Source: Erwinia pyri
GTDB taxonomy: Bacteria > Pseudomonadota > Gammaproteobacteria > Enterobacterales > Enterobacteriaceae
Reading direction: 5' to 3'
Assembly: GCF_030758455.1 (NCBI RefSeq)
Contig: NZ_CP132353.1
Coordinates: forward strand, 3,162,001 to 3,226,000
Length of the DNA stretch: 64,000 bases
Below the pieces are notes generated by a model. It did no database searches. It saw only the letters and a program-made list of their open reading frames with translations, and was not told the origin of the DNA. Both the position numbers and the translations under genes were made by a program. Below, piece by piece: positions 1 through 7,269 of this stretch; position 1 is the first letter of the stretch, and each line of letters starts with the position of its first letter.

Positions 1-378
1 GTTACGCTGCATGAAATTGAGCCGATCCTGGCTGCTCAGTCGATGGCCGGGCTGGAGGAACGACTCTGGACGCTGGCTGGCGAGGATCGCCTCTTTTTCG
101 GCAAAATCCGCGAAACGCTTCAGCGCACAATGCGTGAGGATAGCGACAGGCTGAAGTCGGCGCTGGCTGAACACGCCTGGGATAACGCTGAAAAAGCGGC
201 TCACCGCCTGAAAGGAAGCTGGCAGATGTTAGGCTATGGCGACGGCGAAAACCTGTGCCAGCGCATTATTGAGCAGTGTCGTGCAGGGGAACAAACTGCT
301 GCCGATCTGAATTTATTGATATCATTAACGGAAAGTCTACTCACTGAACTGGAATCTTATGGCGCACACCCACTCTGA
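1..378 (+). CDS. C-terminal HPt (histidine phosphotransfer) domain of a phosphorelay protein, 5' end outside window
   Basis: The reading frame is open from base 1, so the gene begins upstream of the window. The visible ~125 residues are mostly helical and contain the HPt signature AHRLKG, whose histidine is the likely phospho-acceptor. Such domains end hybrid sensor kinases or stand alone as relay proteins. Which sensor this belongs to cannot be told from the visible part. Its last 20 bases overlap the zitB start, suggesting translational coupling or chance packing. An HPt tail is clear; the parent family is not. Confidence 0.75.
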   Translation, partial: VTLHEIEPILAAQSMAGLEERLWTLAGEDRLFFGKIRETLQRTMREDSDRLKSALAEHAWDNAEKAAHRLKGSWQMLGYGDGENLCQRIIEQCRAGEQTAADLNLLISLTESLLTELESYGAHPL

Positions 379-1294
379 AGGAACAGGTAACCGTTCCCGC
401 CTGCTGGCTGCTTTTATCGTCACCGCGCTGTTTATGGTGGCAGAAGTGGCTGGTGGCCTGCTCTCCGGCTCTCTGGCCCTGCTGGCAGATGCTGGTCATA
501 TGCTGACCGATGCCGCCGCCCTGTTAATGGCGCTGCTGGCGGTTCAGTTTGCCCAACGTAAGCCGAACGCCCGCCATACCTTTGGCCTGCTCCGGCTGAC
601 CACGCTGGCGGCATTTATCAACGCAATAGCGCTGGTGATCATCACCGTGCTGATTGTCTGGGAAGCGGCGATCCGTTTTATGCATCCCGAACCCATTGCT
701 GGCGGCTTTATGCTGGGCATCGCTGTCGCGGGCTTACTGGCTAATTTGCTCTCATTCTGGCTGTTGCATCGCGGGAGCGAAGAGAAGAACCTCAACGTGC
801 GGGCAGCGGCGCTGCATGTTTTAGGCGATTTGCTGGGCTCGGTCGGGGCGATTGTCGCCGCGCTGATCATCATGTACACCGGCTGGACGCCTGTTGACCC
901 GATCTTATCGATTCTGGTCTCTTTACTGGTGTTGCGCAGCGCATGGGCACTGATGAAAGAGAGTTTTCATGAGCTGCTGGAGGGGGCGCCAGCGTCGCTG
1001 GATGCGGATAAGCTGAAGCGGGCGCTGACGCTCGGTCTCCCGGAAATTCGTAACGTGCACCATATCCATTTATGGCAGGTTGGGGAGAAGCCGGTAATGA
1101 CGCTGCATGTCCACGTTATTCCGCCATACGATCATGATGCGCTGCTGCACAAAATTCATCACTGGCTGCATGAGCATTATCAGATAGAGCATGCCACGGT
1201 GCAGATGGAATATCAGGGATGTGCAGATGGCGACTGCGAGTTGAGCTGGGGAAGCGGCGGGCACGATCATGCTCATGCCCACCATCATCATTAG
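359..1294 (+). CDS. zitB: Zinc exporter ZitB (cation diffusion facilitator)
   Basis: Inner-membrane Zn2+/H+ antiporter that removes excess zinc from the cytoplasm. The 311-residue protein has six predicted membrane segments, with the CDF metal site visible as H47 and D51 (AGHMLTD) in the second segment and H153 and D157 (HVLGD) in the fifth. A cytoplasmic ferredoxin-like domain follows from about residue 205, and the C-terminus is a histidine-rich tail ([10 protein letters not shown]). Length and sequence fit E. coli ZitB (313 aa). As in E. coli it is convergent with pnuC, only 3 bases apart. The ATG lies inside the end of the preceding HPt gene. Confidence 0.95.
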   Translation: MAHTHSEGTGNRSRLLAAFIVTALFMVAEVAGGLLSGSLALLADAGHMLTDAAALLMALLAVQFAQRKPNARHTFGLLRLTTLAAFINAIALVIITVLIVWEAAIRFMHPEPIAGGFMLGIAVAGLLANLLSFWLLHRGSEEKNLNVRAAALHVLGDLLGSVGAIVAALIIMYTGWTPVDPILSILVSLLVLRSAWALMKESFHELLEGAPASLDADKLKRALTLGLPEIRNVHHIHLWQVGEKPVMTLHVHVIPPYDHDALLHKIHHWLHEHYQIEHATVQMEYQGCADGDCELSWGSGGHDHAHAHHHH

Positions 1295-1297
1295 ACC

Positions 1298-2014
1298 TCA
1301 GGAGAGCGCTCGTGAACCCTGTTCGCGGGCGCTTTTAATCCACAGCCAGCAGCCGTTCAGGGCGATCAGCGTCAGGATGGCGTACTCCAGCGACATCGCA
1401 TAGACGCCCTGGCGGGCAAAAATCATCACGCTGATGACGTTGATCACCACCCACAGCAGCCAGTTCTCCACATATTTCCGCGTCATCAGGATCATCGCCA
1501 CAATCGACAACACCATCAGGCAGGAGTCCCAGAACGGGAAGGCGTCCGGCTGCAGTTCTGGCATCGTCACGGTCAGCCCCATGCCCTGCATGACCGCTAC
1601 CGCTATCTGGGTGAGCCAGGCGAAGACCGGGTTGATATAGAGCGTCATCAGCGCGATCGCCACCACACACACCGCTGCCCAGCCCAACGCTTTCGGCAGC
1701 GTCATCCACCGGATCTGCAGCACGTGCTGATTGTCTGCCGTCTGTCTGCTCCAGGCATACCAGCCGTAGATATTGGCGACAAAAAAGAACACCTGTAACA
1801 GCAGGCTGGCGTAGAGCTGGATCTGGAAGAAAATCACCGCAAACAGGGTGACGTTAATCAGGCCGAAGGCGTAGTTAATGATCTTTTCCAGGCTGGCCAG
1901 CCAGATACAGAGCAGGCCCGCCACGGTGCCGATGGCCTCAATCCAGGAGAGATCGTAACCGCCAGCGCCGACAGGTATATGAACCAAAATATTATGCGTG
2001 CTAAAAAAATCCAT
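1298..2014 (-). CDS. pnuC: Nicotinamide riboside transporter PnuC
   Basis: Integral membrane facilitator that takes up nicotinamide riboside for NAD synthesis, trapped inside by phosphorylation through NadR. The 238-residue protein is almost entirely hydrophobic, with about seven membrane segments and the family segment FFFVANIYGWYAWSR near residue 85. Length matches E. coli PnuC (239 aa). It lies 34 bases downstream of nadA on the same strand, so the two probably form one NAD-salvage/de novo operon controlled from the NadR-type site upstream of nadA. Confidence 0.95.
   Translation of the reverse strand: MDFFSTHNILVHIPVGAGGYDLSWIEAIGTVAGLLCIWLASLEKIINYAFGLINVTLFAVIFFQIQLYASLLLQVFFFVANIYGWYAWSRQTADNQHVLQIRWMTLPKALGWAAVCVVAIALMTLYINPVFAWLTQIAVAVMQGMGLTVTMPELQPDAFPFWDSCLMVLSIVAMILMTRKYVENWLLWVVINVISVMIFARQGVYAMSLEYAILTLIALNGCWLWIKSAREQGSRALS
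1305..1336 (+). terminator. Probable zitB terminator inside the 3' end of pnuC
   Basis: An interrupted hairpin pairs 1305-1317 with 1321-1333 around a 3-base loop and ends in a run of four T. It directly follows zitB, but lies within the last codons of the convergent pnuC, so one stretch of DNA would serve both as coding sequence and as terminator. Confidence 0.5.
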
Positions 2015-2048
2015 ATTGGCACCTTTTCCTGATCAAGAGGGTCAGGAG

Positions 2049-3092
2049 TTACCCCTTTAAACTTGCTGCAAAGGTTAACATACGATTCAGCGGGATCAAC
2101 GCCCCTTCGCGCAGCCCGGCATCCACCTGGATTTCGTGCTCGCTGCCGCCCTGTTCAAGACCTTCGGCAATCGCCTTCAGCCCGTTCATTGCCATCCACG
2201 GACAGTGGGCGCAGGTGCGACAGGTGGCACCCTCACCGGCCGTCGGCGCTTCCAGCAACTCTTTCTCCGGGCACGCCTGCTGCATTTTGTAGAAGATGCC
2301 GCGATCGGTCGCCACGATCATTTGCGGATGAGGAAGCGTTTTGGCCGCCTGGATCAGCTGGCTGGTGGAGCCTACCGCATCAGCCAGATCCACAATCGCC
2401 TGCGGCGACTCCGGATGAACCAGCACCGCCGCATCCGGGTAGAGCGCCTTCATGCGCTGCAGCGCCTGAGTTTTAAACTCATCGTGCACGATACAGGCGC
2501 CCTGCCAGCAGAGAATATCGGCACCGGTCTGCCGCGTGACGTATTGCCCGAGATGGCGGTCCGGCGCCCAGATAATTTTCTCGCCCAGGCTGTCCAGATG
2601 TTCAATCAGATCCACAGCGATGCTGGAGGTGACAACCCAGTCCGCGCGCGCTTTTACTGCCGCTGAGGTGTTCGCGTAAACCACTACCGTGCGGTCAGGG
2701 TGCGCATCACAAAAACGGTTGAACTCTTCGATTGGGCAGCCGAGATCCAGCGAGCATTCCGCCTGCAGGGTGGGCATCAGGATGGTTTTTTCCGGGCTGA
2801 GGATTTTAGCCGTCTCGCCCATAAACCGCACGCCAGCCACCAGCAACGTCGTGGCAGCATGCTGGCTGCCGAAGCGCGCCATCTCCAGGGAGTCCGCTAC
2901 GCATCCGCCGGTCTCTTCCGCCAGCGCCTGAATTTCCGGGTCGGTGTAGTAGTGCGCGACCATGACTGCGTTGCGCTCTTTCAGCAGCCGCTTGATTTTC
3001 TCCCGGTAAAACTGCTTATCCTCGCCCGATAAACGGGCAGGCTTGGGCGGGAAAGGATAGATGGCAGTTTCCGGATCGAACATCAGGCTCAT
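2049..3092 (-). CDS. nadA: Quinolinate synthase A
   Basis: Condenses iminoaspartate (from NadB) with dihydroxyacetone phosphate to quinolinate, the pyridine precursor of NAD. It uses a [4Fe-4S] cluster. The three cluster cysteines are visible at C113 ([10 protein letters not shown]), C200 (CWQGAC) and C297 (CRTCAHCPW), the E. coli positions, and the length of 347 is identical. It is the first gene of the nadA-pnuC operon, with a NadR-type operator about 75 bases upstream. Confidence 0.97.
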   Translation of the reverse strand: MSLMFDPETAIYPFPPKPARLSGEDKQFYREKIKRLLKERNAVMVAHYYTDPEIQALAEETGGCVADSLEMARFGSQHAATTLLVAGVRFMGETAKILSPEKTILMPTLQAECSLDLGCPIEEFNRFCDAHPDRTVVVYANTSAAVKARADWVVTSSIAVDLIEHLDSLGEKIIWAPDRHLGQYVTRQTGADILCWQGACIVHDEFKTQALQRMKALYPDAAVLVHPESPQAIVDLADAVGSTSQLIQAAKTLPHPQMIVATDRGIFYKMQQACPEKELLEAPTAGEGATCRTCAHCPWMAMNGLKAIAEGLEQGGSEHEIQVDAGLREGALIPLNRMLTFAASLKG

Positions 3093-3165
3093 ATCGCGAC
3101 TCTCGTTTTTTCAACTTAACCAAATTAGCGGAAATTTGCTTTTCCACGCCAGCCAGTGGCTGGTT

Positions 3166-3183
3166 TGTTTTATATGCTAAACA
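3166..3183 (-). promoter_or_regulatory. NadR-type operator upstream of nadA
   Basis: TGTTTT-ATATGC-TAAACA matches the enterobacterial NadR box TGTTTA-N6-TAAACA at 11 of 12 defined positions. It lies 74 bases upstream of the nadA ATG, where NadR-NAD repression would be expected. The motif is recalled from known NadR sites; binding is inferred. Confidence 0.75.
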
Positions 3184-3247
3184 CGATAGCGGAAATAGTC
3201 GCCTGTGTCGCTGAAATTTTCAGGACGATGACGGGATGTGATGGCGA

Positions 3248-3751
3248 TCACTTAAGAACGAAATTGCCAGGCTGCCTGACTTCAATATTGAGCAGGAAGG
3301 CTTTGGCCTCCAGGCCGCCAGCAAAGCCCGTCAGCTTACCGTTTGATCCGATAACACGGTGGCAGGGAGCAATAATAGAGATAGGATTTTTGCCGTTTGC
3401 CGCCCCTACCGCCCGCACAGCTTTAGGATGGCCGATTTGGCGGGCAATTTCCCCATAGCTGCGCGTTTCGCCAAAGGGAATAGCCACCAGCGCCTGCCAG
3501 ACTTTTTTCTGGAATTCGGTTCCGACAAAATCGAGCGTAACGGTAAAGGTGGTGCGTTCACCGGCAAAATACTCTTTCAGTTGGCGCTCTGTTTCCAGCA
3601 GTATCGGATGCGATGGATTTTCTTCGGTGGCCATCTGCCTGACACGATTGGGGTTTTCATTTTCCCACAGAATAGCGGCCACGCCCCGGTCGCTGGCTAT
3701 CAGCGTCAGTACGCCCACGGGCGAAGGCATCAATTTATAGAAATAGCTCAT
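3248..3751 (-). CDS. ogt: Methylated-DNA--protein-cysteine methyltransferase (Ogt/AdaB type)
   Basis: Suicide repair enzyme that transfers the methyl group from O6-methylguanine (and O4-methylthymine) in DNA to its own cysteine. The 167-residue protein has an N-terminal alpha/beta domain and a C-terminal DNA-binding domain with the signature APCHRVIGSNGKLTGFAGG. The acceptor is C130, within PCHRV. It has the length of Ogt (171 aa in E. coli) and is transcribed divergently from an Ada-N/AraC/AlkA fusion that lacks this very domain, so the two together rebuild the adaptive-response functions. Ogt versus a stand-alone AdaB cannot be settled from sequence alone. Confidence 0.9.
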   Translation of the reverse strand: MSYFYKLMPSPVGVLTLIASDRGVAAILWENENPNRVRQMATEENPSHPILLETERQLKEYFAGERTTFTVTLDFVGTEFQKKVWQALVAIPFGETRSYGEIARQIGHPKAVRAVGAANGKNPISIIAPCHRVIGSNGKLTGFAGGLEAKAFLLNIEVRQPGNFVLK

Positions 3752-3818
3752 TCGTTTTCTCCCTCTGTCACACCCTGTTTCAGGGACAGGCTCTATTATC
3801 GCTGAACGCCAGGCTTAA

Positions 3819-3873
3819 GCTAGCCGTTTTCGGACAGTAAACTCAGATAAGAAGATGTCCGAAAACGGCTAGC
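3819..3873. promoter_or_regulatory. 18-bp perfect inverted repeat between ogt and ada-alkA
   Basis: The arms at 3819-3836 (GCTAGCCGTTTTCGGACA) and 3856-3873 are exact reverse complements, separated by 19 bases. The element sits in the 177-base divergent intergenic region, 68 bases from the ogt start and 55 from the ada-alkA start. There is no T-run beside either arm, so a simple terminator is unlikely. It could be an operator for the Ada-like protein encoded next door, or a mobile palindromic unit. Confidence 0.6.
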
Positions 3874-3928
3874 GCAGCGCTCTGATTGCCCCTACTCTGC
3901 CCTGAAGCCAACATGACGGAACTCGTTT

Positions 3929-5395
3929 ATGATTGATACAGAGATAGCTTACCGGGCCATGACCTCAAGAGATGCGCGTTTCGACGGGGTGTTTTTTGTC
4001 GGCGTGACTTCTACCGGCATTTATTGCCGGCCAATCTGCCCGGTGAAACCACCGCGTCAGGAAAACTGCCTGTTTTTTGACAGCGCCGAAGCCGCGGAGA
4101 AAGCCGCTTTTCGTCCCTGTCTGCGCTGCCGTCCTGAACTTGCACCCGGTAACGCCCCGGTAGACAACAGCCACCGCGTAGCGGATTTGCTGGTCCAGCG
4201 CATCGAGGAGGGGCTGATTGAAGATATCGACAGTCTTGAAGAAATTGCCGCGCAATTTTCGCTGAGTCTCAGGCAGCTGCGGCGCATTGTGCACAAGGAG
4301 TTGGGCGTTTCGCCTCTGGAACTGAAGCAGACCCGTCGTCTGCTGCTGGCCAAGCAACTGTTAACCGAGACGATGTTGCCGGTAACGGAAGTGGCCTATG
4401 CCAGCGGCTTTGCCAGCCTGCGCCGTTTTAACGAGGTGTTTAATCGTCAGTACCGCATGCCGCCTACGCGATTAAGAAAAGCGGCAAGCGAGGCGGGTCA
4501 TATGATCAATAGTGAAACCTCTACTTTGCTGCTGAGCTATCGGCCACCCTATAACTGGACCGCCCTGCTCTCCTTCCTGAGCCTGCGTGCGTTAAAAGGG
4601 GTGGAGAGTGTGGACAGGCAGAGTTATACGCGTACCGTGCGTCTGGGAGGGCATACGGGCTGGATTCGGGTAACTCAACAGCCTGCGAAGTCGGGGTTGA
4701 GCGTCGAGTTCACCCACTCCCTTACGCCTGTGCTGCCTGTATTACTCAGGCGTTTGCGGAATTTGTTTGACCTGGACGCCCATCCCGATCGGATAGCTGC
4801 CCATCTTGAGCAGGAGCCTTTGCTGCGGGAGAGTCTGATCAAAGATGCGGGATTGCGAGTGCCGGGCGCCTTTGACGCTTTTGAGATGGTCGTCAGGGCT
4901 ATTCTGGGGCAGCAGATCACGGTCAAAGCTGCCACCACGATTGGTGGCCGTTTTGCGGAGGCTTTTGGTGAGCCGATCCAGACTCCCTTCCCGGAGCTAA
5001 ACCAGCTTACACCGCTGGCAGGCAGAGTGGCTGCGGCAACGCTTGATGAGGTAGCCAGCCTGGGGATTGTCAGTGCCCGTGCCCGGACGCTGATAGCGCT
5101 GGCGACAGCGTGTGAAAGCGGGGATCTCAGGCTGGATGCCACTACGCATCCTGAACAGGCTATCGTCAGGCTGATGGCTCAGCCCGGTATTGGCGAGTGG
5201 ACGGCGCACTATATTGCTATGCGTGCGCTTCGCTGGCCTGATGCCTTCCCGCATGGCGATATCGTGATAAGGAAGAATCTGGGCGGCGTGACGGCCAGAG
5301 AGGCGGAACGGTTATCACAAGCCTGGCGTCCGTGGCGCAGCTATGCGGTGATGCATATCTGGAAAAATCTGGCGCCGGCTAAGGTTAAGAGCTGA
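3929..5395 (+). CDS. Ada N-terminal / AraC / AlkA fusion: alkylation-sensing regulator and 3-methyladenine glycosylase
   Basis: A 488-residue three-part DNA repair protein. Residues 1-75 are the Ada zinc domain, with ligands C33, C37, C64 and C67 (GIYCRPICP, PCLRC); the first cysteine is the expected acceptor for methyl phosphotriesters. Residues ~85-185 hold an AraC-type helix-turn-helix region (VTEVAYASGFASLRRFNEVF). Residues ~195-488 are AlkA: an N-terminal beta domain, then the HhH-glycosylase fold with RAILGQQI, the hairpin QPGIGEWTA and the catalytic aspartate in HGDIV. It would detect methylated DNA, activate transcription and excise N-alkylpurines in one polypeptide. E. coli splits these functions between Ada and AlkA. 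The O6-alkylguanine transferase domain is absent here and supplied by the divergent ogt. Confidence 0.92.
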   Translation: MIDTEIAYRAMTSRDARFDGVFFVGVTSTGIYCRPICPVKPPRQENCLFFDSAEAAEKAAFRPCLRCRPELAPGNAPVDNSHRVADLLVQRIEEGLIEDIDSLEEIAAQFSLSLRQLRRIVHKELGVSPLELKQTRRLLLAKQLLTETMLPVTEVAYASGFASLRRFNEVFNRQYRMPPTRLRKAASEAGHMINSETSTLLLSYRPPYNWTALLSFLSLRALKGVESVDRQSYTRTVRLGGHTGWIRVTQQPAKSGLSVEFTHSLTPVLPVLLRRLRNLFDLDAHPDRIAAHLEQEPLLRESLIKDAGLRVPGAFDAFEMVVRAILGQQITVKAATTIGGRFAEAFGEPIQTPFPELNQLTPLAGRVAAATLDEVASLGIVSARARTLIALATACESGDLRLDATTHPEQAIVRLMAQPGIGEWTAHYIAMRALRWPDAFPHGDIVIRKNLGGVTAREAERLSQAWRPWRSYAVMHIWKNLAPAKVKS

Positions 5396-5536
5396 ATCGG
5401 GGGCGGGAGAAAGGCGACACCGGTTAGCATCGTGGTCGCACAGGTGAAAACCGGCTGTGGGGCCACCCGCCATGTTCGGCTTTGCCGGTGAGTATGATGC
5501 TCACACAGGTCAAAACCAGGTGCGGTGCAAAGGCGT

Positions 5537-5661
5537 CACCATAGGGCACGTTATCCGAGACGCCGTAGTGCAGAATATTAAACCAGCTATCGGGACAGCA
5601 TTAGCGCAAGCCTGGATGCCACATCCCTGCGGCATACACTCGGCTAATGTGCCCTATGGTG
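5537..5661. repeat. Palindromic repeat family 1, copy A
   Basis: Left arm 5537-5558 (CACCATAGGGCACGTTATCC plus GA) pairs with right arm 5640-5661 at 20 of 22 positions. Between them is about 80 bases with a small inner hairpin (ATGCC...GGCAT). The element is bounded by the shared 14-base motif and by near-identical flanks (CCACCCGCCAT-TTCGGCTTTG before it, CACCCAGGAAATTCGGCGTT after it). Overall it looks like a miniature non-autonomous palindromic element. Confidence 0.75.
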
Positions 5662-5799
5662 CCACCCAGGAAATTCGGCGTTGTCGGTGAGTTCAGTGCT
5701 CACACAGGTCAAAACCAAGTGCGGCCCACCCGCCATCTTCGGCTTTGCCGGTGAGTATGATAGTCACACAGGTCAAAACTAGGTGCGGTGCAAAGGCGT

Positions 5800-5897
5800 C
5801 ACCATAGGGCACGTTATCCGAAACGCCGTAAATACATCCATGTAGGCTTGGATGCCGCATCCATGCGGCATACACTCGGCTAACGTGCCCTATGGCG
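5800..5897. repeat. Palindromic repeat family 1, copy B
   Basis: Left arm 5800-5821 is identical to copy A, and right arm 5876-5897 pairs with it with few mismatches. The interior is shorter (54 bases) than in copy A (81 bases), and its core is the perfect inner palindrome ATGCCGCAT-CC-ATGCGGCAT at 5852-5871. Flanks repeat those of copy A, so the whole unit including flanks has been duplicated in tandem. Confidence 0.75.
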
Positions 5898-5938
5898 CCA
5901 CCCAGGAAATTCGGCGTTGTCGGTGAGTTCAGTGCTCA

Positions 5939-6214
5939 CACAGGTCAAAACCAGATTTGCTGCTGGATTCGGATTTGGAAGTTGGTTTGGTTTTCTCTGA
6001 CAGGCAACACTAACGCTAACGGGAAGGGAGAGGGGGCTGATAAGCAAAAGCTAAGCGGCATGGACGCCGCTTCGCAGCCATCAGGGATGATTTCACGGCG
6101 TTTTTGTGTTCAGCCCCCTCTCCCTGACCAGACTACCGGCCCTTCAGGCGACATGCTTTTGAAAATGTAACATCAAGCCTGTATTGGAAAGCTATAAATC
6201 GCAGACAGCAAAAA
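5939..6214. repeat. Palindromic repeat family 2, copy 1
   Basis: Begins with the 14-base motif and ATTTGCT, and contains a 15-bp perfect inverted repeat (6026-6040 GGGAGAGGGGGCTGA with 6110-6124). Inside is a smaller hairpin (AAGCGGCATGGACGCCGCTT). It ends with ATAAATCGCAGACAGCAAAAA. It is about 276 bases and is repeated immediately downstream. Confidence 0.8.
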
Positions 6215-6243
6215 TTCTGCGTCGTTAATTGGTTGAGCGTTTA

Positions 6244-6577
6244 CACAGGTCAAAACCAGATTTGCTACGGAGTTTAGATTTAGAAGTTGGTTTGGTTTTC
6301 TTTAACAGGCAACGCTAACGCTCAGGGGAAGGGAGAGGGGGCTGATAAGCAAAAGCTAAGCGGCATGGACGCCGCTTCGCAGCCATCAGGGATGATTTCA
6401 CGGCGTTTTTGTGTTCAGCCCCCTCTCCCTGACCAGGCTACCTGCCCTTTCAGACAGCAGGCTTTTCAGTTCAGGATCCTGTATGTCGCACCGACTATCA
6501 GTATTTCAGGCAACAGGCCTTCAATCCATGCAACAGCTGTAAGACAAAGAAAAACCATAAATCGCAGACAGCAAAAA
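6244..6577. repeat. Palindromic repeat family 2, copy 2
   Basis: Tandem copy of the preceding unit. The 14-base motif is at 6244, the same 15-bp arms are at 6331-6345 and 6415-6429 with a loop identical over the stretch read, and the same closing ATAAATCGCAGACAGCAAAAA is at 6557. It carries about 60 extra bases after the palindrome. Copy 2 runs directly into the tRNA-Lys terminator; copy 1 ends at the equivalent point without one, suggesting the duplication started from this terminator-proximal copy. Confidence 0.8.
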
Positions 6578-6597
6578 GGCGCCTTTAGGGCGCCTTT
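6573..6597 (-). terminator. Terminator of the tRNA-Lys cluster
   Basis: Read on the minus strand, AAAGGCGCC pairs with GGCGCCTTT around a 5-base loop and is followed by a T-run. It lies 7 bases past the last tRNA-Lys gene. Confidence 0.85.
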
Positions 6598-6603
6598 CTA
6601 CAC

Positions 6604-6679
6604 TGGTGGGTCGTGCAGGATTCGAACCTGCGACCAATTGATTAAAAGTCAACTGCTCTACCAACTGAGCTAACGACCC
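6604..6679 (-). tRNA. tRNA-Lys (anticodon TTT), promoter-distal copy
   Basis: A 76-base sequence, GGGTCGTTAGCTCAGTTGGT at its 5' end, anticodon TTT in GACTTTTAATC, T-loop GGTTCGAATCC and an encoded CCA end. It is identical to the two other tRNA-Lys genes in this cluster. In E. coli the same location, between cpoB and nadA, holds the mixed Lys/Val tRNA operon lysT-lysQ. Confidence 0.98.
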
Positions 6680-6781
6680 GCTTTCGCGGTAACACTCTGC
6701 TTAATGCTTGCTGAAAGACGCTTTGGACAATCTGAACCTGCGGCTCAAATCTCTGACGCTTTACAACTACCACTTAGATAG

Positions 6782-6899
6782 TGGTGGGTCGTGCAGGATA
6801 ACTCGGCTACGCCTCGGCCTTCGGCCCGTTGCAACCAGCAACGTTGTTTCGCTTTGCTCTACTCGAACCTGCTGCAGGTTCAAATCCTTCACGCCTGAT
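6782..6899 (-). repeat. tRNA-Lys 3'-end remnant / spacer repeat
   Basis: Bases 6782-6799 are exactly the last 18 bases of tRNA-Lys including CCA. The rest of the tRNA is replaced by unrelated GC-rich sequence containing the perfect palindrome GAACCTGC-T-GCAGGTTC (6865-6881), which resembles a T-arm facing its own complement, and AAATCC beyond it. No tRNA fold is possible. It recalls the E. coli tyrT rtT repeat, which also carries a copy of a tRNA 3' end, or it is a relic of a deleted tRNA. Confidence 0.65.
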
Positions 6900-6919
6900 A
6901 CCGTATACTGCTTTCAAAG

Positions 6920-6995
6920 TGGTGGGTCGTGCAGGATTCGAACCTGCGACCAATTGATTAAAAGTCAACTGCTCTACCAACTGAGCTAACGACCC
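6920..6995 (-). tRNA. tRNA-Lys (anticodon TTT), middle copy
   Basis: Same 76 bases as the other two copies, with CCA encoded. The 240-base gap to the promoter-distal copy holds the tRNA 3'-end repeat; the gap to the promoter-proximal copy is only 34 bases. Confidence 0.98.
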
Positions 6996-7029
6996 GCATC
7001 GAGCGGTTACTGCTGTACTGCTTTTAAAG

Positions 7030-7105
7030 TGGTGGGTCGTGCAGGATTCGAACCTGCGACCAATTGATTAAAAGTCAACTGCTCTACCAACTGAGCTAAC
7101 GACCC
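7030..7105 (-). tRNA. tRNA-Lys (anticodon TTT), promoter-proximal copy
   Basis: Same 76 bases as the other two copies. It is the first gene of the minus-strand cluster, with a candidate promoter 51 bases upstream. Confidence 0.98.
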
Positions 7106-7155
7106 ACTTTTGCGCTGCGAAAACGTTTTAACATATGTCCCGGCAACGGCGGCAT

Positions 7156-7183
7156 ATATTACTGATTTACCGATTCAGCGCAA
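7156..7183 (-). promoter_or_regulatory. Candidate promoter of the tRNA-Lys cluster
   Basis: On the minus strand, TTGCGC (-35) and TAATAT (-10) are separated by 16 bases and followed by a GC-rich discriminator (GCCGCCG), as in stringently controlled tRNA promoters. The match is moderate, and read-through from cpoB is also possible. Confidence 0.4.
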
Positions 7184-7269
7184 CCACTATTTTCAGATAA
7201 CCTGTTCAACTGACTACCTTTCGTCCGCAAAGACCACAAATACGACGATATCTGGTCAAAGCGTGGCAC

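Larger units (their letters stand above)
5439..6257 (+). repeat. Six copies of a 14-base direct repeat (CACAGGTCAAAACC)
   Basis: Copies begin at 5439 (one change), 5504, 5703, 5767 (one change), 5939 and 6244, all in the same orientation. They mark the edges of the palindromic units between them. Spacing is irregular (65, 199, 64, 172 and 305 bases) and the intervening sequence is itself repeated, so this is not a CRISPR array. Confidence 0.85.
5396..6603. other. 1.2-kb gene-free region filled with repeats
   Basis: Between ada-alkA and the tRNA-Lys genes no reading frame looks like a protein. The short open frames here are repeat-derived and carry no ribosome binding sites. The stretch is built from two families of palindromic repeats separated by a recurring 14-base motif, listed separately, and ends in the tRNA-Lys terminator. 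Confidence 0.8.

Noticed and set aside
3819..3873. The ogt/ada-alkA palindrome as a terminator
   Set aside because: No T-run on either side, and it lies upstream of both divergent genes rather than downstream of either.
5439..6257. Possible CRISPR array from the recurring CACAGGTCAAAACC
   Set aside because: Spacing is irregular (64-305 bases), the intervening DNA is itself repeated, and there are no cas genes.
5457..6673. Several small open frames in the repeat region
   Set aside because: Paired frames share nearly the same peptide because the DNA is duplicated; they lack ribosome binding sites and one runs into a tRNA.
6782..6899. A fourth tRNA-Lys gene
   Set aside because: Only the 3' 18 bases match; no anticodon arm or cloverleaf can form.
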